64,000 nucleotides of DNA from Cheiracanthium punctorium (lineage: Eukaryota > Arthropoda > Arachnida > Araneae > Cheiracanthiidae): the NCBI GenBank assembly GCA_038373885.1, contig JAWZYV010014412.1, forward strand, positions 5,001-69,000, in the 5' to 3' direction. Both the position numbers and the translations under genes were made by a program. The notes under the pieces are model-generated. The model did not search any database, was not told the DNA's origin, and saw only the letters and a program-made list of their open reading frames with translations. Position 1 is the stretch's first letter. Each line of letters starts with the position of its first letter. Of the stretch, positions 35,291 to 46,940 are shown in pieces.

Positions 35291-35529
35291 ATCCACAAAC
35301 AAACAAACAAACAAACAAACAGAATTTCATTTTTATTTATAAGATTATTGAGTTACATCAATGAAAATACATTGATTTTATAACGGAGTTCAACTATATA
35401 CCATGTACTATTGATAAGTAATTGTTTAATTTATCAACTATTTTGTAAAAAAAACACTTTCGGAATATTTTAAGACAAATAAGAAAACGCGACTTAAATA
35501 AAATAACATATACAGTAATTAGATTTGTA

Positions 35530-36310
35530 GCACCAGAGTGCTAAATGGAACAAGGAAGGAAAACACGGTACACTCATGGATTATGATGTCCATTCCAAAC
35601 AGTATTTAAAATGTCTACGGGATATAGTTGGAATATGCCTGGAGAAGATTGTAAAACAGTTTCAGTAGGCGATTTTAAGATAGATTCCGATTTCCAACCT
35701 AAAAAATCCCGCACTTTGCCGAGCTTTGCAGTCATGGGTCTCTAGGACTAGCGCAAGTTTCAACGCTCCCAAAAGAACTAGATGAAAACTACAGTGAAAA
35801 AATTAGCGATAAACGCACCAGTTAAGGAATTTGAAGACACTCAATTATTAGAACTACATTAATTGGCAACCCAAAGTAAATAAAAATGTAACGGAATGCT
35901 TTACTTACATGTTGTTCCAAATCGTCATTTTAATTCTAAATTACGATTGCCACATAAATACAAAAAATCTTCGTTGTAGCTCCATATGTTTAATGATCGC
36001 CACCTTGGCGAGAATCGGGGCGTTAAAGTAGGAATCAACCCAGAAAGAGAAACACGGCACACTCATGGATTATGATGGACATTTCAAACAGTATTTAAAA
36101 CGGTAAAGTATAGTTGTAATATACTTGGCCACGATTGTAAAATAGCTTTAGTAGGCTATTTTAAGATAGATTTCGATTCCAAAGAAGGGTTTTATGAAAC
36201 AAGGAAGCAAAATTCAGCACAGTTATGAATAATGATACACTTTCCAACTTAATGGAATAAGGAAGAAAAATAGGGACGATGCATAAACTATGATACGCTT
36301 TTAATATATA
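35530..36310 (-). repeat. Dispersed ~170-bp repeat, reverse units
   Basis: Units at about 35530-35700 and 36040-36190, with a partial one to about 36300, are reverse complements of 2480-2650 and 5735-6035. Shared blocks include GGATTATGATG, AAACAGTATTTAAAA and GGCNATTTTAAGATAGATT. Between them (35700-36030) I see nothing assignable. Confidence 0.65.
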
Positions 36311-36479
36311 GCACTTTGGTGCGCATTTAAAATCTGTAAGAGTATCAGATTATCTTCCTTTTTTTGTGGAGATTCCTTATATACGTTAGCAATTACACAT
36401 AATTTGTTTTTTCAATTATAAATATTTCGGTTTATTATAAGATTTTAAGCTTCTCTAATAGCAAAAGATGAAATATGTT

Positions 36480-36856
36480 ATATGAAATACGCCAGCTAAT
36501 ATATTACCTAAGACGTCTTAAAGTGATCCCCTTCATCAAAAAGGCAGTTTTTGCAAAATTTAAAATTTATTTAAATAAAAAAATCTGACATTTATTGTTT
36601 CAGTCGTTGCTGATCATGTTACCAATTTCTTTCTCTTATTTTACGCCGTTTTTGAGGGATAGGAGAACAAACATGCCCACTCAAAAAAAATTTTGGCATC
36701 TATATAGTTTAAATTGGTGACCGCCTATCATGTCACCGAATTTTATTTCATTCGCTTTAATCATTTTTGCTTGACGCGCGATCAAAAGAATCGGACAGAA
36801 TGACAGAACGACAAACTTCTTCTTCTTCTTCTTCTTCTTTTTTTTTTTTTTTTTAT
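36480..36856 (+). repeat. Relic of the 62.7-64.0 kb monomer plus (TTC)n/T run
   Basis: GACCGCCTATCATGTCACCG and TTCATTCGCTTTAATC at 36718-36760 match the monomer tandemly repeated at 62740-64000, and the upstream part resembles another diverged unit. The segment ends in about seven TTC units and an 18-T run (36817-36854). It is probably a remnant of the same Helitron family as at 62584. Confidence 0.65.
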
Positions 36857-37087
36857 GATCGTACTGGGTTCCCAGGTTCCCAAGGCGCTTGAAACATATA
36901 GAAAGATACCTCCAAAATTTTGAATTCCAATCAATGTACACGCAAAAGCCTAATTATAGTTATACAGGGGGATCTTAAATTATCTGTCAAAAATGCAGTG
37001 GCGTCGCTAAGCATGATATCCCCCTGTGTAGGCGCGTCCGGTGTTACAACCTCCACATATTCCTCCCACATCGCATATTTTCTGACT

Positions 37088-37245
37088 ATGGGCGTGGACA
37101 GAATATTTTCCAGGGGGGGGGGGGAGACTACTTCACGTATGGTTACCATGTTGGAAAGAACAAAAAAGCAAGGGAAAACACTGCATACAGAAATCCTGGG
37201 AGGGGTAAGTGCCCCTCCCCCTGCCCTATGCTGCAGGCGCCCATA
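37088..37245. mobile_element. MITE with 9-bp target duplication, copy B (158 bp)
   Basis: The ends ATGGGCGTGGACAGAATATT and GCTGCAGGCGCCCATA mirror each other. The flanks TTTCTGACT (37079-37087) and TTTCTGGCT (37246-37254) agree at 8 of 9 bases. The body shares GTATGGTTACCATGTTGGAA and AAAAAGCAAGGGAAA with copy C. It lies within a stretch starting CAGTGGCGTCGC (36995) that may be another hAT MITE whose far end I could not fix. Confidence 0.85.
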
Positions 37246-37407
37246 TTTCTGGCTATAGGTTTATCCCACAAGATCGTCCCTTCCCCATCCCACACACGCA
37301 CATACGCGCGCACATACATTCCACCCTCCGCCCCTGGATTGGATCATCCATCTAGGAATCAACCCATAGAATAGAATATGTATTCCTGAAAATGTTTTTT
37401 TTCCTTA

Positions 37408-38519
37408 TCCTAACTAATATTATAAATACGAAAGTGAGTTTGTTTGTTTGTTTATGACGCTTTCACGCCTAAACCGCTGAATCGATTAGGATGCATTTTG
37501 GTTTAGATATAGATGGGACCCTGGAGATGGTTATAGGCTACTTAGAATTTTAAATTTTTAATTACTTTTTTAATTATTAATTAAAAACCGTTTTTACGTT
37601 GCCATGCTTGGCGAGTTTCGCCCGTATCAAATGATTCATGTTTTGAGCTAACAAGAATGCTATTACTTCAAAAAAGAAGCGCGTGCGCGTGCATCTGAAA
37701 AACATTAAATATCACGGAAATTAAGCCAGTTTTATGCCAAATCTATCTATCTGTAATAATAAAAATGAATGTTCTCCAGACAAATCTACAGAAGCAGAGC
37801 TTTGAAAATTTGAGCATGACTGAGCCCATAACTTCGGTAAAGTGCACCTGAGGCTCAGAATTTTGAAATTTTAACTACTTTTCTAACTATTAATTAAAAG
37901 CCGTTTTATCGCCCGCACAAAATTATTCATGTTTTTAAAATAAAAGATAATTCAAAAAATTCTATTTGCAAAATCACATGTATTTGAAAAACATGGAAAT
38001 TATGTTGATTTTACGCCAATTATAAAGCATAAGTAAAGAAAAGGGTACTTACTCAATATAATTCTAATACATTACGCTCTCTGGGTATCTCTGTAACTAC
38101 AGAACCGATTCTAAAACTTTTTCACTAATAGAAAACTGCTCTATTCCTGATTAACATAGACTAAAATTCGTGCATATAGCATAAATATTTCTTTAACAAA
38201 ACAGTTCGCAAATACTGTCATAACTGTCTCTATTCGCCAAATGCCTGAAAAAAAAATCTAAATTTAGTAACTCTGCATATTCTCTTATTTTAAATGAAGT
38301 ATACTACCATGCATTATACTTCATTTGAAACAAGTAAAAAGCAAATAATATTTAAATGCAGTTTCTTTGGTCGCAACAATATTTGTTATTCACACATGCT
38401 ACATTTCTCTCGAGACCTAATTCTAAAGCAGACGCTGACAGCCTGGGACGCAGACGTCGTCCCAGGACGACGAGACGCGGACGCTGCCCGCGTCTAAAGC
38501 AGACGCGGGCAGCAGCTAG
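37408..38519 (+). mobile_element. Helitron E (plus strand), 1112 bp, non-autonomous
   Basis: It starts A|TCCTAACTAATATTATAAA, followed by TACGAAAGTGAG and (TTTG)n. It ends with a perfect 13-bp hairpin GCTGCCCGCGTCT / AGACGCGGGCAGC then AGCTAG|T. A second hairpin CCTGGGACG / CGTCCCAGG lies just upstream. These are Helitron hallmarks. The 3' end differs from copies A-D, so it is another family. A further 5'-end-like TCTATCTGTAATAATAAAAA at about 37746 may mark a nested relic. The ORFs at 38294-38541 read across the hairpins and are not genes. Confidence 0.82.
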
Positions 38520-38739
38520 TATTCTTCATAAATTTAACTAAAAATTTCCCTATACGAGGGAAAATTTCTTCAATCTAACAAAATCTAAAAAAGTCCCTAA
38601 AATACGGACCTGATTCCACATCGTGATACGTAACACCCCTGATTAGTAGACTATTTAATTTGACGAACTTTTCTAATTGGAAGTATGTTTCGATCACTTA
38701 CGGTTTAAAAAATAATCGCCTTAACCTCTATTTTGAATC

Positions 38740-38950
38740 ACCCTGTATCAATATGTTATTTTAAATAGTTTTTAGTTATAGTTCTGGACTCTGCGCTCCC
38801 TCCGAAAAAAAGTGTTTGGATCCGCCCTTGCGCACACAACTCACGATGACAATTTGACTAAACTTTTATGATAAACTGTTCATCAGTAATATATATAAAT
38901 ATGTTATTTTAAATAGTTTTTAGTTATAGTTCTGGACTCGCCGCCCCCTC
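38740..38950 (+). repeat. Direct duplication with ~149-bp spacing
   Basis: AATATGTTATTTTAAATAG, TTTTTAGTTATAG and TTCTGGACTC occur at 38752-38792 and again at about 38898-38941, nearly unchanged. Both are followed by G/C-rich MITE-like ends (GGATCCGCCCTTG near 38818). Confidence 0.75.
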
Positions 38951-39206
38951 ACCCCCCACCAGGTCCGGGACTTGTACCAAGGGGTCCACCCAGCCTCACT
39001 CTTGTGAGGTCCATGTTTATAAGGAAAATGTTGAAAATTTTAAACTTGAAAAAAAAAAAGTTGTGATGAAATAACACATTTTATTTCTTCAGGTGCACAG
39101 AACATGTGTCTTTCATTATATTTATTCTTATTCCTAATCTCGAAAGTCTTTTAAATCACAATTTTTAATTAATTTAATTTCAAATTAATTAAAAATTTTA
39201 GAACCA

Positions 39207-40225
39207 GGGTCATTCCACGTCAAATCAAACACAAAACTGGAGAAAGTTCACGACACCAACTCGAATTTTTCTCAAATTTTATATAGATGATTTATAGGCT
39301 AAGACATCAACAAATCTCAATTTTGAAAGTCCTACGATAATTAATTATCGAGAAATTAATTATGCAAATTTTTAAGTTTTCTGCAAGATGCGCCAACTTT
39401 TTTCTCAATTCCTTAAATAACTCCTTACCTGTAAAAGTTACTGAAGTGAAAATTTGTTTCTAGGAGTAACTTTTTACGCTGATTCCAAAAATGTTATCGA
39501 AATTTGAGTATCTTCTACAGTTTATGCATGAGCAGTACATTTGCTAAAAATCATCATGAATTTTTTTCGGCATGTCTGATCATAGACACATGTTTTAAAT
39601 TTTTATATGTTGTTCAGTTGGAGTAATCCTACATCCCAAAATAATTTCATCTTGGTTTTCTGCTCAGGCTCAGAGAAAAAAAATTGTATGTATGTACCTA
39701 TATATGAGGATTTTCATATGCAATATTTATACTGAAGATGAGAAAATTCAGAAGCATTAGTCAATTTTCCTATGTCTTTTAAATTGATATCTGAAGTTTA
39801 ACTACTACTCCAGGCATTTGCAAAAACTAGAAAATACATAAAAGTGCTTGTATCGGAAAACGTAAAACAAACAAACAACAAAAAATGCATGTCACACACA
39901 GTGTTAAATTTAAAAAAATTCTAAAGTTAAAATTTTGTATTACTTTTAATTTAACCCTGTTGTTTTTGGCAATCATCCATCAGCCAATAAATCTTTGTAA
40001 TTCTGTATGACATTCAAGTCAATAGAAGGAACAAAGTTTATTGAAAGAATTCAGTTCCTGTAAGTTACAGTACTTATTTACCTTAAACAGAATGCGAACA
40101 AAATTGTGCTTTGGCTAGTTTTGTGGATATAGCAATTTGAAATAGGTGTTAGTGTATACTGTATTAAATTTTTATTGTTACAACAACTAGCATAGCAATG
40201 TCAGGCACATTGTCAAATTTCACAT
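39207..40225 (-). repeat. Dispersed 1-kb repeat, copy 2 (inverted)
   Basis: This is the reverse complement of 1-1020 along its full length, beginning GGGTCATTCCACGTCAAATC. The two copies differ by scattered substitutions and small indels. It defines the likely other terminus near 40225, just past GCACATTGTCAAATTT. Confidence 0.9.
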
Positions 40226-40309
40226 TTTGTGATATATTACAGAATAAATGTCATGTAACCAGTTATTCACGACAAACTTTTACGTATACCCTCCTAGGAG
40301 GATTATATT

Positions 40310-40560
40310 CGAAATGTTCTGAAATCGATTTTTAGGCATTCTTGAGTGTTGTGTATTTTACAGCAAGAATTTTATCGATATCTCTTTTCTTCTTTGAGAT
40401 CCCGCAGAATTTGTGAAAAGAACATTTTGGGCTTTTATCCTCTATAAATTACGAATTTTTGAAAATACTCTCTAATCTAGCACCTACGCTATAAAATCCC
40501 ACTCGTGCTAAATTTCGTGTTATTAGCTTCAGTAGTTTTGGCTAGGCAAAATATTGCATA
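40310..40560 (+). repeat. Single satellite-type monomer with tail
   Basis: The order TTTTTAGGCATT, ACAGCAAGAATTTTATCG, GTGAAAAGAACATTTTGG, TCTAGCACCTACGCTATAAA and CTTCAGTAGTTTTGGCTAGG matches 1428-1670 inside the mariner MITE. Downstream it ends near a mariner-like TACCGG...CTAATATA, but no left end was found. Confidence 0.7.
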
Positions 40561-40591
40561 TGGAAAATGGATAGAACTTTCCGGTAGACCT

Positions 40592-40621
40592 AATATATAT
40601 ATATATAGAGAGAGAGAGAGA

Positions 40622-40710
<89 letters not shown>
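40592..40710. repeat. (TA)n and (GA)n microsatellite
   Basis: TA units, a short (GA)6 run, then a long TA tract interrupted at about 40680. The ORF here encodes only Tyr-Ile repeats. Confidence 0.95.
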
Positions 40711-41371
40711 TCATTTAATTATTACTTTTTTTATTTATTTATTCTTTTCCTTTCCATACTTCCAAAGTATTATTAATATATCATTTTTTATTCACACTCC
40801 ATGGCATTACTTGTCTATTGATTGCATTAAGCCTTCTCTGATGGCAACATGCACTAATACTGCCTCCATTACTGAGCTTTGATCTTCGTGTCGGTCCACT
40901 TCCTCGTTGTTTATTTCTAATAGCTACGGTCGCGCCCCCAGTTACAAAAGGACCCTAATTTTGGTCAGGTAACTTGCAGAAACCTAGCTATTATTGTTTT
41001 TTTCGATTAAATTGAAATGTGTGTGCGGTGGCGCCTGATGATAGAGCACACCATTTCAATATTAATTCCATTTTCCGACTATATCTGATTACATGTGATT
41101 AGGCTTAAAAGCACACCAGTTCTAATTTGGCGCTTTATATTCAATTTTTCCACTCTTTCATTGCCTTAAAAGGCTATATTTAAACACTTATCCGGTATAA
41201 GCTCGTTAATTGGCACCATGTGCTATCTACTTTTTTATTTTTTTATATTTTTTTCACTTTATCATTGGATTATCTTGGGATTTCACTTTACGTAAGTAAG
41301 CTATTATATATTTTATATATATATATATATATATACAGATATATGTTTTATTAAACATTGCTATTTCTTTT

Positions 41372-42176
41372 GAGTTCAATATCATGCAGAATTCCAAAGA
41401 TTTATTGGCTGATGGATGATTGCCAAAAACAACAGGGTTAAATTAAAAGTAATTCAAAATTTTAACTTTGGATTTTTTTTTAATTTAACACTGTGTGTGA
41501 TATGCATTTTTTGCTGTTTGTTTGTTTTACGTTTTCCGATAAAAGCACTTTTATGTATTTTCTAGTTTTTGCAAATGCCTGGAGTAGTAGTTAAACTTCA
41601 GATATCAATTTAAAAGACATAGGAAAATTGACTAACGCTTCTGAATTTTCTCATCTTCAGTATAAATATTGTATATGAAAATCCTCATATGTAGGTACAT
41701 ACATACAATTTTTTTTCTCTGCTCCTGAGCAGAAAGCCAAGATGAAATTATTTTGGGATGTAGGATTATTCCATCTTAACAACATATAAAAATTAAAAAC
41801 ATGTGTCTGTGATCAGACATGCCGAAAAAAATTCATGATGTTTTTTAGCAAATGTACTGCTCATGCATAAACTGTAGAAGATACGCAAATTTCGATAACA
41901 TTTTTGGAATCAGCGTAAAAAGTTACTCCTAGAAACAAATTTTCACTTCAGTAACTTTTACAGGTAAGGAGTTATTTAAGGTATTGAGGAAAAAGTTGGC
42001 GCATCTTGCAGAAAACTTAAAAATTTGCATAATTAATTTCTCGATAATTAATTATCGTAGGACTTTCAAAATTGAGATTTGTTGATGTCTTAGCCTATAA
42101 ATCATCTATATAAAATTTGAGAAAAATTCGAGTTGGTGTCGTGAACTGCACTGTTTGATCTGACGTGGAATGACCC
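41372..42176 (+). repeat. Dispersed 1-kb repeat, copy 3 (5'-shortened)
   Basis: This matches 196-1020 in the same orientation, lacking the first ~195 bases and a short piece near the right end (the CTTTCTCCAG region). It ends at the same GGAATGACCC boundary as the other copies. Confidence 0.88.
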
Positions 42177-42235
42177 ACCAGCATTTCTTGGTGTCTCCCT
42201 CCCCCCCCCCCCCGCGCTCGACGCCTTTGCAAAAA

Positions 42236-42823
42236 TGTAAAGGTTGGTAGAGGGAACCAAGGCGGTTCAGAATCACATAACAACATGGCAGGGGCGTAGC
42301 CAAGGGGGTGGGGTTAGGGGGGTCATAACCTCTCCCATGAGGAATTTTTTGCCGTACAAAATGTATATTTTTCACTCCCTCATCACACACATGTATGCGT
42401 GACATGCAGTAGTCGTAACCCGCCCCCCCCCCCATGAAAAATTTCTGGCTACGCCCCTGCAATGTGGGATCGGAAATGTGATCTTCCCGTACTTGTTAAT
42501 AATCACTTTGGAAGAACTGTTGGTCTAATTTATTAATCAAGTTTAAAAAATAATGAGCTTTTCTCGGAGACTTTCATCAATGAAACGAAATAGAATTTGT
42601 AAACCATTAGTTTTAGGTGAGTGCTTTCTGTAAAAAATGCATTAGAGAAGTGCTTTCTTAAAAAATGCGTTCGTTTTTGACTAACGATGGTCGGAAAGTT
42701 CACTGTTATTTCATCCCTTCCTCTTCCAAAGTGGTAATTAGCAGGTACGTGAAGATGGCATTTTCGATCTCACATTGTTATGTGATTCTGAACCGTCCTG
42801 GTTCCCTCTACCATCCTTAACGT
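42236..42823. mobile_element. Inverted-repeat element interrupted by a hAT MITE
   Basis: The arms, about 45 bp, are GGTTGGTAGAGGGAACC ... GGTTCAGAATCACATAAC (42241-42282) and their mirror at about 42776-42816. The right arm continues to ACATTG, allowing the pre-insertion sequence at the MITE site to be read. No coding signal is present; the superfamily is unknown. Confidence 0.72.
42289..42459. mobile_element. hAT MITE, CAGGGGCGTAGCC family
   Basis: Inverted ends CAGGGGCGTAGCC and GGCTACGCCCCTG enclose the family body in the orientation opposite to 27779-27944. The flanks CAACATGG and CAATGTGG match at 6 of 8; comparison with the mirror arm of the host element suggests the original target was CAATGTGA/G. 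The site therefore fits an aged 8-bp duplication. Confidence 0.88.
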
Positions 42824-44180
42824 TTTTGACATTTAGTTTAGGAACATCCTGTATAGATTTCTGTTATCAATATTTAAGGAATAACAGGTTCCAGGTAGAG
42901 GTCTGCGCCGCACGGAAATTCGCGGCGGCGGCGTAAAAACCTCAGAAACTCGGCGGCGGTGGCGCGCCGCGATGTGAAAGGTTTTTTGAAAAAGAGCATA
43001 ATGAAATTGGGCATACGCGTACAAACACACACACACACACACACACCTATGTATAAATTGACGCTAAAAGATTTTTTAAGAATATGAAAACTACTCTTGA
43101 GTATGATTTTCTGTTGTTGTGGGCCAAGATTACGGCCAATTAGCTACATGTGGTCTCTAGGCCGAGGTGTGGAGTGCTCTCCGTGGGGGGTCTTTCTAAG
43201 GGGTCCTAACAAGCATTTCGGAGGAAACGACGGAAAACTCCGAACGGTTAGGTCGACGGACGCGACATGCCAGGTTTGAACCAGGCTACACACAATTTTT
43301 TAAGAACATGCGGCCGTTACAATGAAAAGAAGTTGACAAACGTTTATGAATAAAATTGCCATTACTATTCGGAAATGGAAATAGAAGTTCGAAATTAAAA
43401 TAGGAGTAGGAAACTGCTTTTTCAAGCTACGAAATAAAAATGAGAATAATTGTTTTTCTTGGTTGCCCGAGGGGCAACTGACTCTTTTGTTTTACCACTG
43501 CCATCTTTGGAATAATGCAATGAGTGAGGTGAAACGATTAGTGGCGCTAATTACGCTGCTTGCTTATCCAAATATAAGGACGTTTTAAATTAATATATTT
43601 TATAACAAGAACTCTTAACAAATACTGGTGTTAAAATGTGAAATTGATAAAAACTGTATAATAACGCACATTGTTGATAAATACTATTTATGGATGTTTC
43701 ATATGTTTTCCTCCTCTAGATTGTTTTTTTTAAAAATATAAAACAACTAATGACTGTATTTTAAAAATAGTTTCTTTTCAATTCAAGCCCTCTCCAGCTT
43801 TTTTTTTTTTTAAATGAAATATATATACATAAAATAATTTCTCCTCTTAAAAGGTTAAAAGATTTAGTTGCAGAACTTTGTTTTTAAGTCTTAATAAATT
43901 TTAAATAAGAAAACAAAGCTATTAAATTTAGCTAAATCTCATTATAAAATAACAGCTGATTATGAATACATCAGATTATTTTATACTCTTACCATAAAAA
44001 TATGGACATTAACATTTCCAATATATTTTATTCAAAAAGAAATCATCATTTTAAGTTTTTTTATGCACCTTTATCATGAGTTTTAAATTTAGTAGATTTG
44101 TTTTTTCATTTGAAATGTGCTATTATATGTGTGTGTTATACAAAGTTTTTGTCAATTTTACATTCCAACACAAGTATTTG
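42824..44180. other. Mostly unassigned AT-rich stretch
   Basis: Apart from a (AC)n run at 43024-43047 and the SINE at 43130-43290, I see no gene or mobile-element end. A GC-rich patch of GGCGGCGGCG type lies at 42905-42975. T runs occur at about 43799-43811. Confidence 0.55.
43130..43290 (-). mobile_element. tRNA-derived SINE, 5'-truncated
   Basis: On the minus strand a B box GGTTCAAACCT (43272-43282) is followed by CCGTTCGGAGTTTTCCGTCG, TTTCCTCCGAAATGC and CCCCTTAGAAAGACCCCCCA, matching the SINE at 9540-9775. The A-box portion is missing or diverged. Confidence 0.75.
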
Positions 44181-45824
44181 TTCACACTTGGCATGCGGGC
44201 ATACTCTGCCGCCGAATTACGCGAGCAGCAGGCGTTTTTTTGTGAATCGCGCTGAAGTTTGGTTATTCAGAAGGATCGCAGTAAATCGATAACTACTTCG
44301 TTTTTATGAACGAACCTTTTCTTATTTTACAACTACAAGTAGAACCGATAACGTGTTAATAGTTTTTTACAGTATGGTACCGTTCGAAGCATTTTCCTGT
44401 GTGGAGAGGAACACGACAGAAGCTACATATGAAACATGTTTCACTTCGCACTGTTTTAGCTGCGCATACGCAACATTGTGGATTTTTTTTCTTCCCGGCA
44501 CCAACAATTTTCTCCAACGTATGTTTGCGCATATCCATGGATAATCTTCCAGGAGGGTCGCGTTCTGATATTATTTCCCCTAGTTCTTCAGTGCTGATTT
44601 CAGGTAGCTCATCAGTAACCCAATACAGTGCGATGTCGTGCAAAAATATTTTGTACCTTATTTTTTGCGTCCTTGTTGAATTGTACACTACATATGCATT
44701 AAAAAATGCACAATTCATCATGTACATTGCTAAGCGCTTTGTCCACTTTGCTGTTTTACGCAAAATACTATAATTACGACAAATACTGATCGGCCCGATC
44801 TACTCCTTTCATGTATTTTTTATAATCGATCAAAGCATTTGGCTTTATAATTTTTTGTCTCTTGATACGATCAATGTTGCAACTTTCTTTCATTTCCGCG
44901 GAATGGATTGAAGAGATGAGACTTACCTCTTTCTTGTATTGCCAAACTTGGACCAATATATCATTCTTTCTGCGATTGTTTCTCCTTTTTACTTTTTACA
45001 AATTGGTTTTTTTTCAAGCACTCTGGTAGACCTCTATTCTTCCTAATTGTTCCGCAAACTCGTATTTTTTTTTTTTTTTTTTTGGTAAAAGGGCTTTCGT
45101 GTTATCAACGCTGTTGTAGTAGTTATCCATATACAAATGGTGCCAGACATCAGATATGGCAAAATTACTGTGCGTATCGTTTCGATCAGCCGTGATCCTT
45201 GAACTGCATAAACTTGAAAATTGCAAATATATCCTGTGTCGCTTTCAGATAATATTCGTACGAGTATGCCGTATTTTATAATTTTTCCAGCATTGTAGAC
45301 TCTAAAAAACAATCGTCCTCTCCAAGGAATTATGCCCTCATCTAATGATACTTGCTGTTTCGGTTTGTAAATGTGATTGAACTTTTCAACAAAATAATTT
45401 AGTACAGGCCTGACTTTGAATAAGCGATCAGAATCATCTGTGATGTCTTCATTGTTATTGAAATGCCAAGCCTTCCATATTTGGCGGAATCTATCCCTTG
45501 ACATGGTTTTTGAAAAAAACGGTGTACTTGTGCACGGATCAGTTGACCAATAATCATCTCGGGCGTCTTTAAGAACTTGTTCCATGAAGATACTAAGCCC
45601 CAAAAATGTCTTCATCTCCGGAATTGTAATATCTCTCCATTTCAGGCTTTTGGGAGATAGTTTGAACTGATTCATATTTTGATAGTAGTATCTGTTTGAT
45701 TCCGCGACTAAATATGCAAAAAAGTCGTCGTCTATAAATAACTTCACTGCATCAGCTGTGGATTCAGGAATATTAGCAATATTAGATATCCCAGGATGAC
45801 CCAAAAACTCTTCAAGGTCTGGAG

Positions 45825-46436
45825 CATAGGCTTCCAACGTGGGCGATAACGCCCCCTTGTGGGCGTTTGAGGCTTTCAGGGGGGCGGTAAAAGACCCAGA
45901 GAAAATTAGGAGGCGTTGATATGGCACGGAGGGGCGTGGGAAGATTAACCAAATATAGTCTAAAAAGACTTAAAAATCACTCAGATAATTCATTTCTATC
46001 ACGTGTGCGAAAATTCACATATTTCGATATGAGACTTCGCTGTTGAGAAAAAGAGATACCTCTCTAATATACCTCTAAAACTTTTATTCCTCTTTTTTAA
46101 ATGAAGAAGAAATTCTGTAGAGTTCTCAGATAATTCATTTCTATCACGTGTGCGAAAATTCACATATTTCGATATGAGACTTCGCTGTTGAGAAAAAGAG
46201 ATACCTCTCTAATATACCTCTAAAACTTTTATTCCTCTTTTTTAAATAAAGAAGAAATTCTGTAGAGTTTCAATTCCAACAGTATTCTATCTATTAGTAA
46301 TTTTTTTTAAATTTAATTCTTGTTTTCACCATGCATTATGTACGCTCTTATTTCTCTGGAGTTGGAGGGGGGGTGGCGGTATTGAAATATTCACTAGAAA
46401 AGGGGGCACCAGTTCAAAAAAGGTTGGGAACCTATG
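45825..46436. mobile_element. hAT element inserted in the piggyBac ORF, 612 bp
   Basis: The ends CATAGGCTTCCAACGTGGGC and GGTTGGGAACCTATG are imperfect inverted repeats flanked by a perfect 8-bp duplication GTCTGGAG (45817-45824 and 46437-46444). Piggybac codons run up to each duplication and line up in frame when one duplication copy and the insert are set aside. The interior has a GC-rich left part (CGCCCCCTTGTGGGCG) and a near-perfect tandem duplication. It shows no transposase. Confidence 0.92.
45977..46266. repeat. Near-perfect tandem duplication, two units of 145 bp
   Basis: The two units beginning TCAGATAATTCATTTCTATC (about 45978 and 46123) are almost identical over 145 bases, ending GAAATTCTGTAGAGTT. 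The sole clear difference is within AAATGAAGAAG versus AAATAAAGAAG. It lies inside the 612-bp hAT and is probably a replication slip within that element. Confidence 0.9.
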
Positions 46437-46873
46437 GTCTGGAGGGTTGTCAATCGATGACCATTCATCTGCTTCTTCATCAGAAGTTGTTTCAGAACTA
46501 CTAGAAATTCTTCTTCGGATGAACACTCGAGAACGTGGAATAATGTCATCGTCGTCGCTTTCTTCGGTATCTTGACTTTCAGAATCACTATCACACGAAA
46601 AGTCCGATAATCTGTCAGCGCATATTTCTTCATCACTATATTTGTCACAACGGCTCATTTTATCAATTTTGCAATCAATAACAAAAAACCTAGCTTCAAA
46701 TTTGCAAAACACGGCTTGTACGTTCTGGAACTACGAATTCGATTGAAGACGAAATAACACAGTGAAAGACTGAGTAACTCGACAATCAGAACTTGTGGGA
46801 AGAAAAAATGTAAAGCGATGCCTAGCAACGCAAACAACACGCGCATATAATGTCACAGATACATGTAATTGTA

Positions 46874-46930
46874 CGTATTTCGTAGATTTGTGGTGGTTTG
46901 CGGGTATCCACCACAAATCTACTAAATACG
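46874..46930. repeat. Hairpin with 23-bp stem
   Basis: CGTATTTCGTAGATTTGTGG and its mirror CCACAAATCTACTAAATACG, extended by TGG/CCA at the inner side, pair over 23 bases with one mismatch around an 11-base loop. It sits between the transposase start and the right piggyBac end. It may be a foldback insertion or part of the element's promoter region. Confidence 0.85.
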
Positions 46931-46940
46931 CATTTCAAAG

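Larger units (their letters stand above)
32774..35344 (-). mobile_element. Helitron D, 2571 bp, non-autonomous
   Basis: The minus-strand 3' end has a perfect 5-bp stem CCCGT / ACGGG and then TACTTCAGCTAG at 32774. The 5' end is A|TCTTATAAATAAAAATG at 35344, followed by (TTTG)n. The 34110-34870 part matches copies B and C, while the 3' part differs and holds the tandem array at 32965-33935. A 6-bp remnant separates it from copy C. A 241-bp direct duplication lies near the 5' end. Confidence 0.8.
44356..46712 (-). pseudogene. Broken piggyBac (PGBD4-like) transposase
   Basis: All expected regions are present but in several frames. The N-terminus (from ATG 46712, or more likely 46658, MSRCDKYSDEEI) is acidic and Asp/Ser-rich. 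The DDE core includes DYWSTDPC, SLDEGIIPWRGRLFFRVYN (first catalytic Asp near 45343), HLYMDNYYNS (second, near 45125) and KGVDRADQYLS (third, near 44797). The C-terminus is a Cys-rich zinc-binding module, CCVCAAK ... CFICSFC ... CFERYH (44380-44470). A hAT insertion at 45825-46436 splits the N-terminal part in frame; further frameshifts lie near 45185, around 44960-45080 beside an A-rich run (T tract at 45066-45083), and near 44768. The enzyme would cut at TTAA and excise precisely; this copy cannot be functional. Confidence 0.9.

Noticed and set aside
34900..35383. Overlapping ORFs of 81-134 codons
   Set aside because: They read the same 241-bp duplication in two frames and run into (CAAA)n; no protein family resemblance.
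44399..44773. Plus-strand 124-codon ORF
   Set aside because: It is the antisense shadow of the piggyBac C-terminal region, which has clear family motifs on the minus strand.
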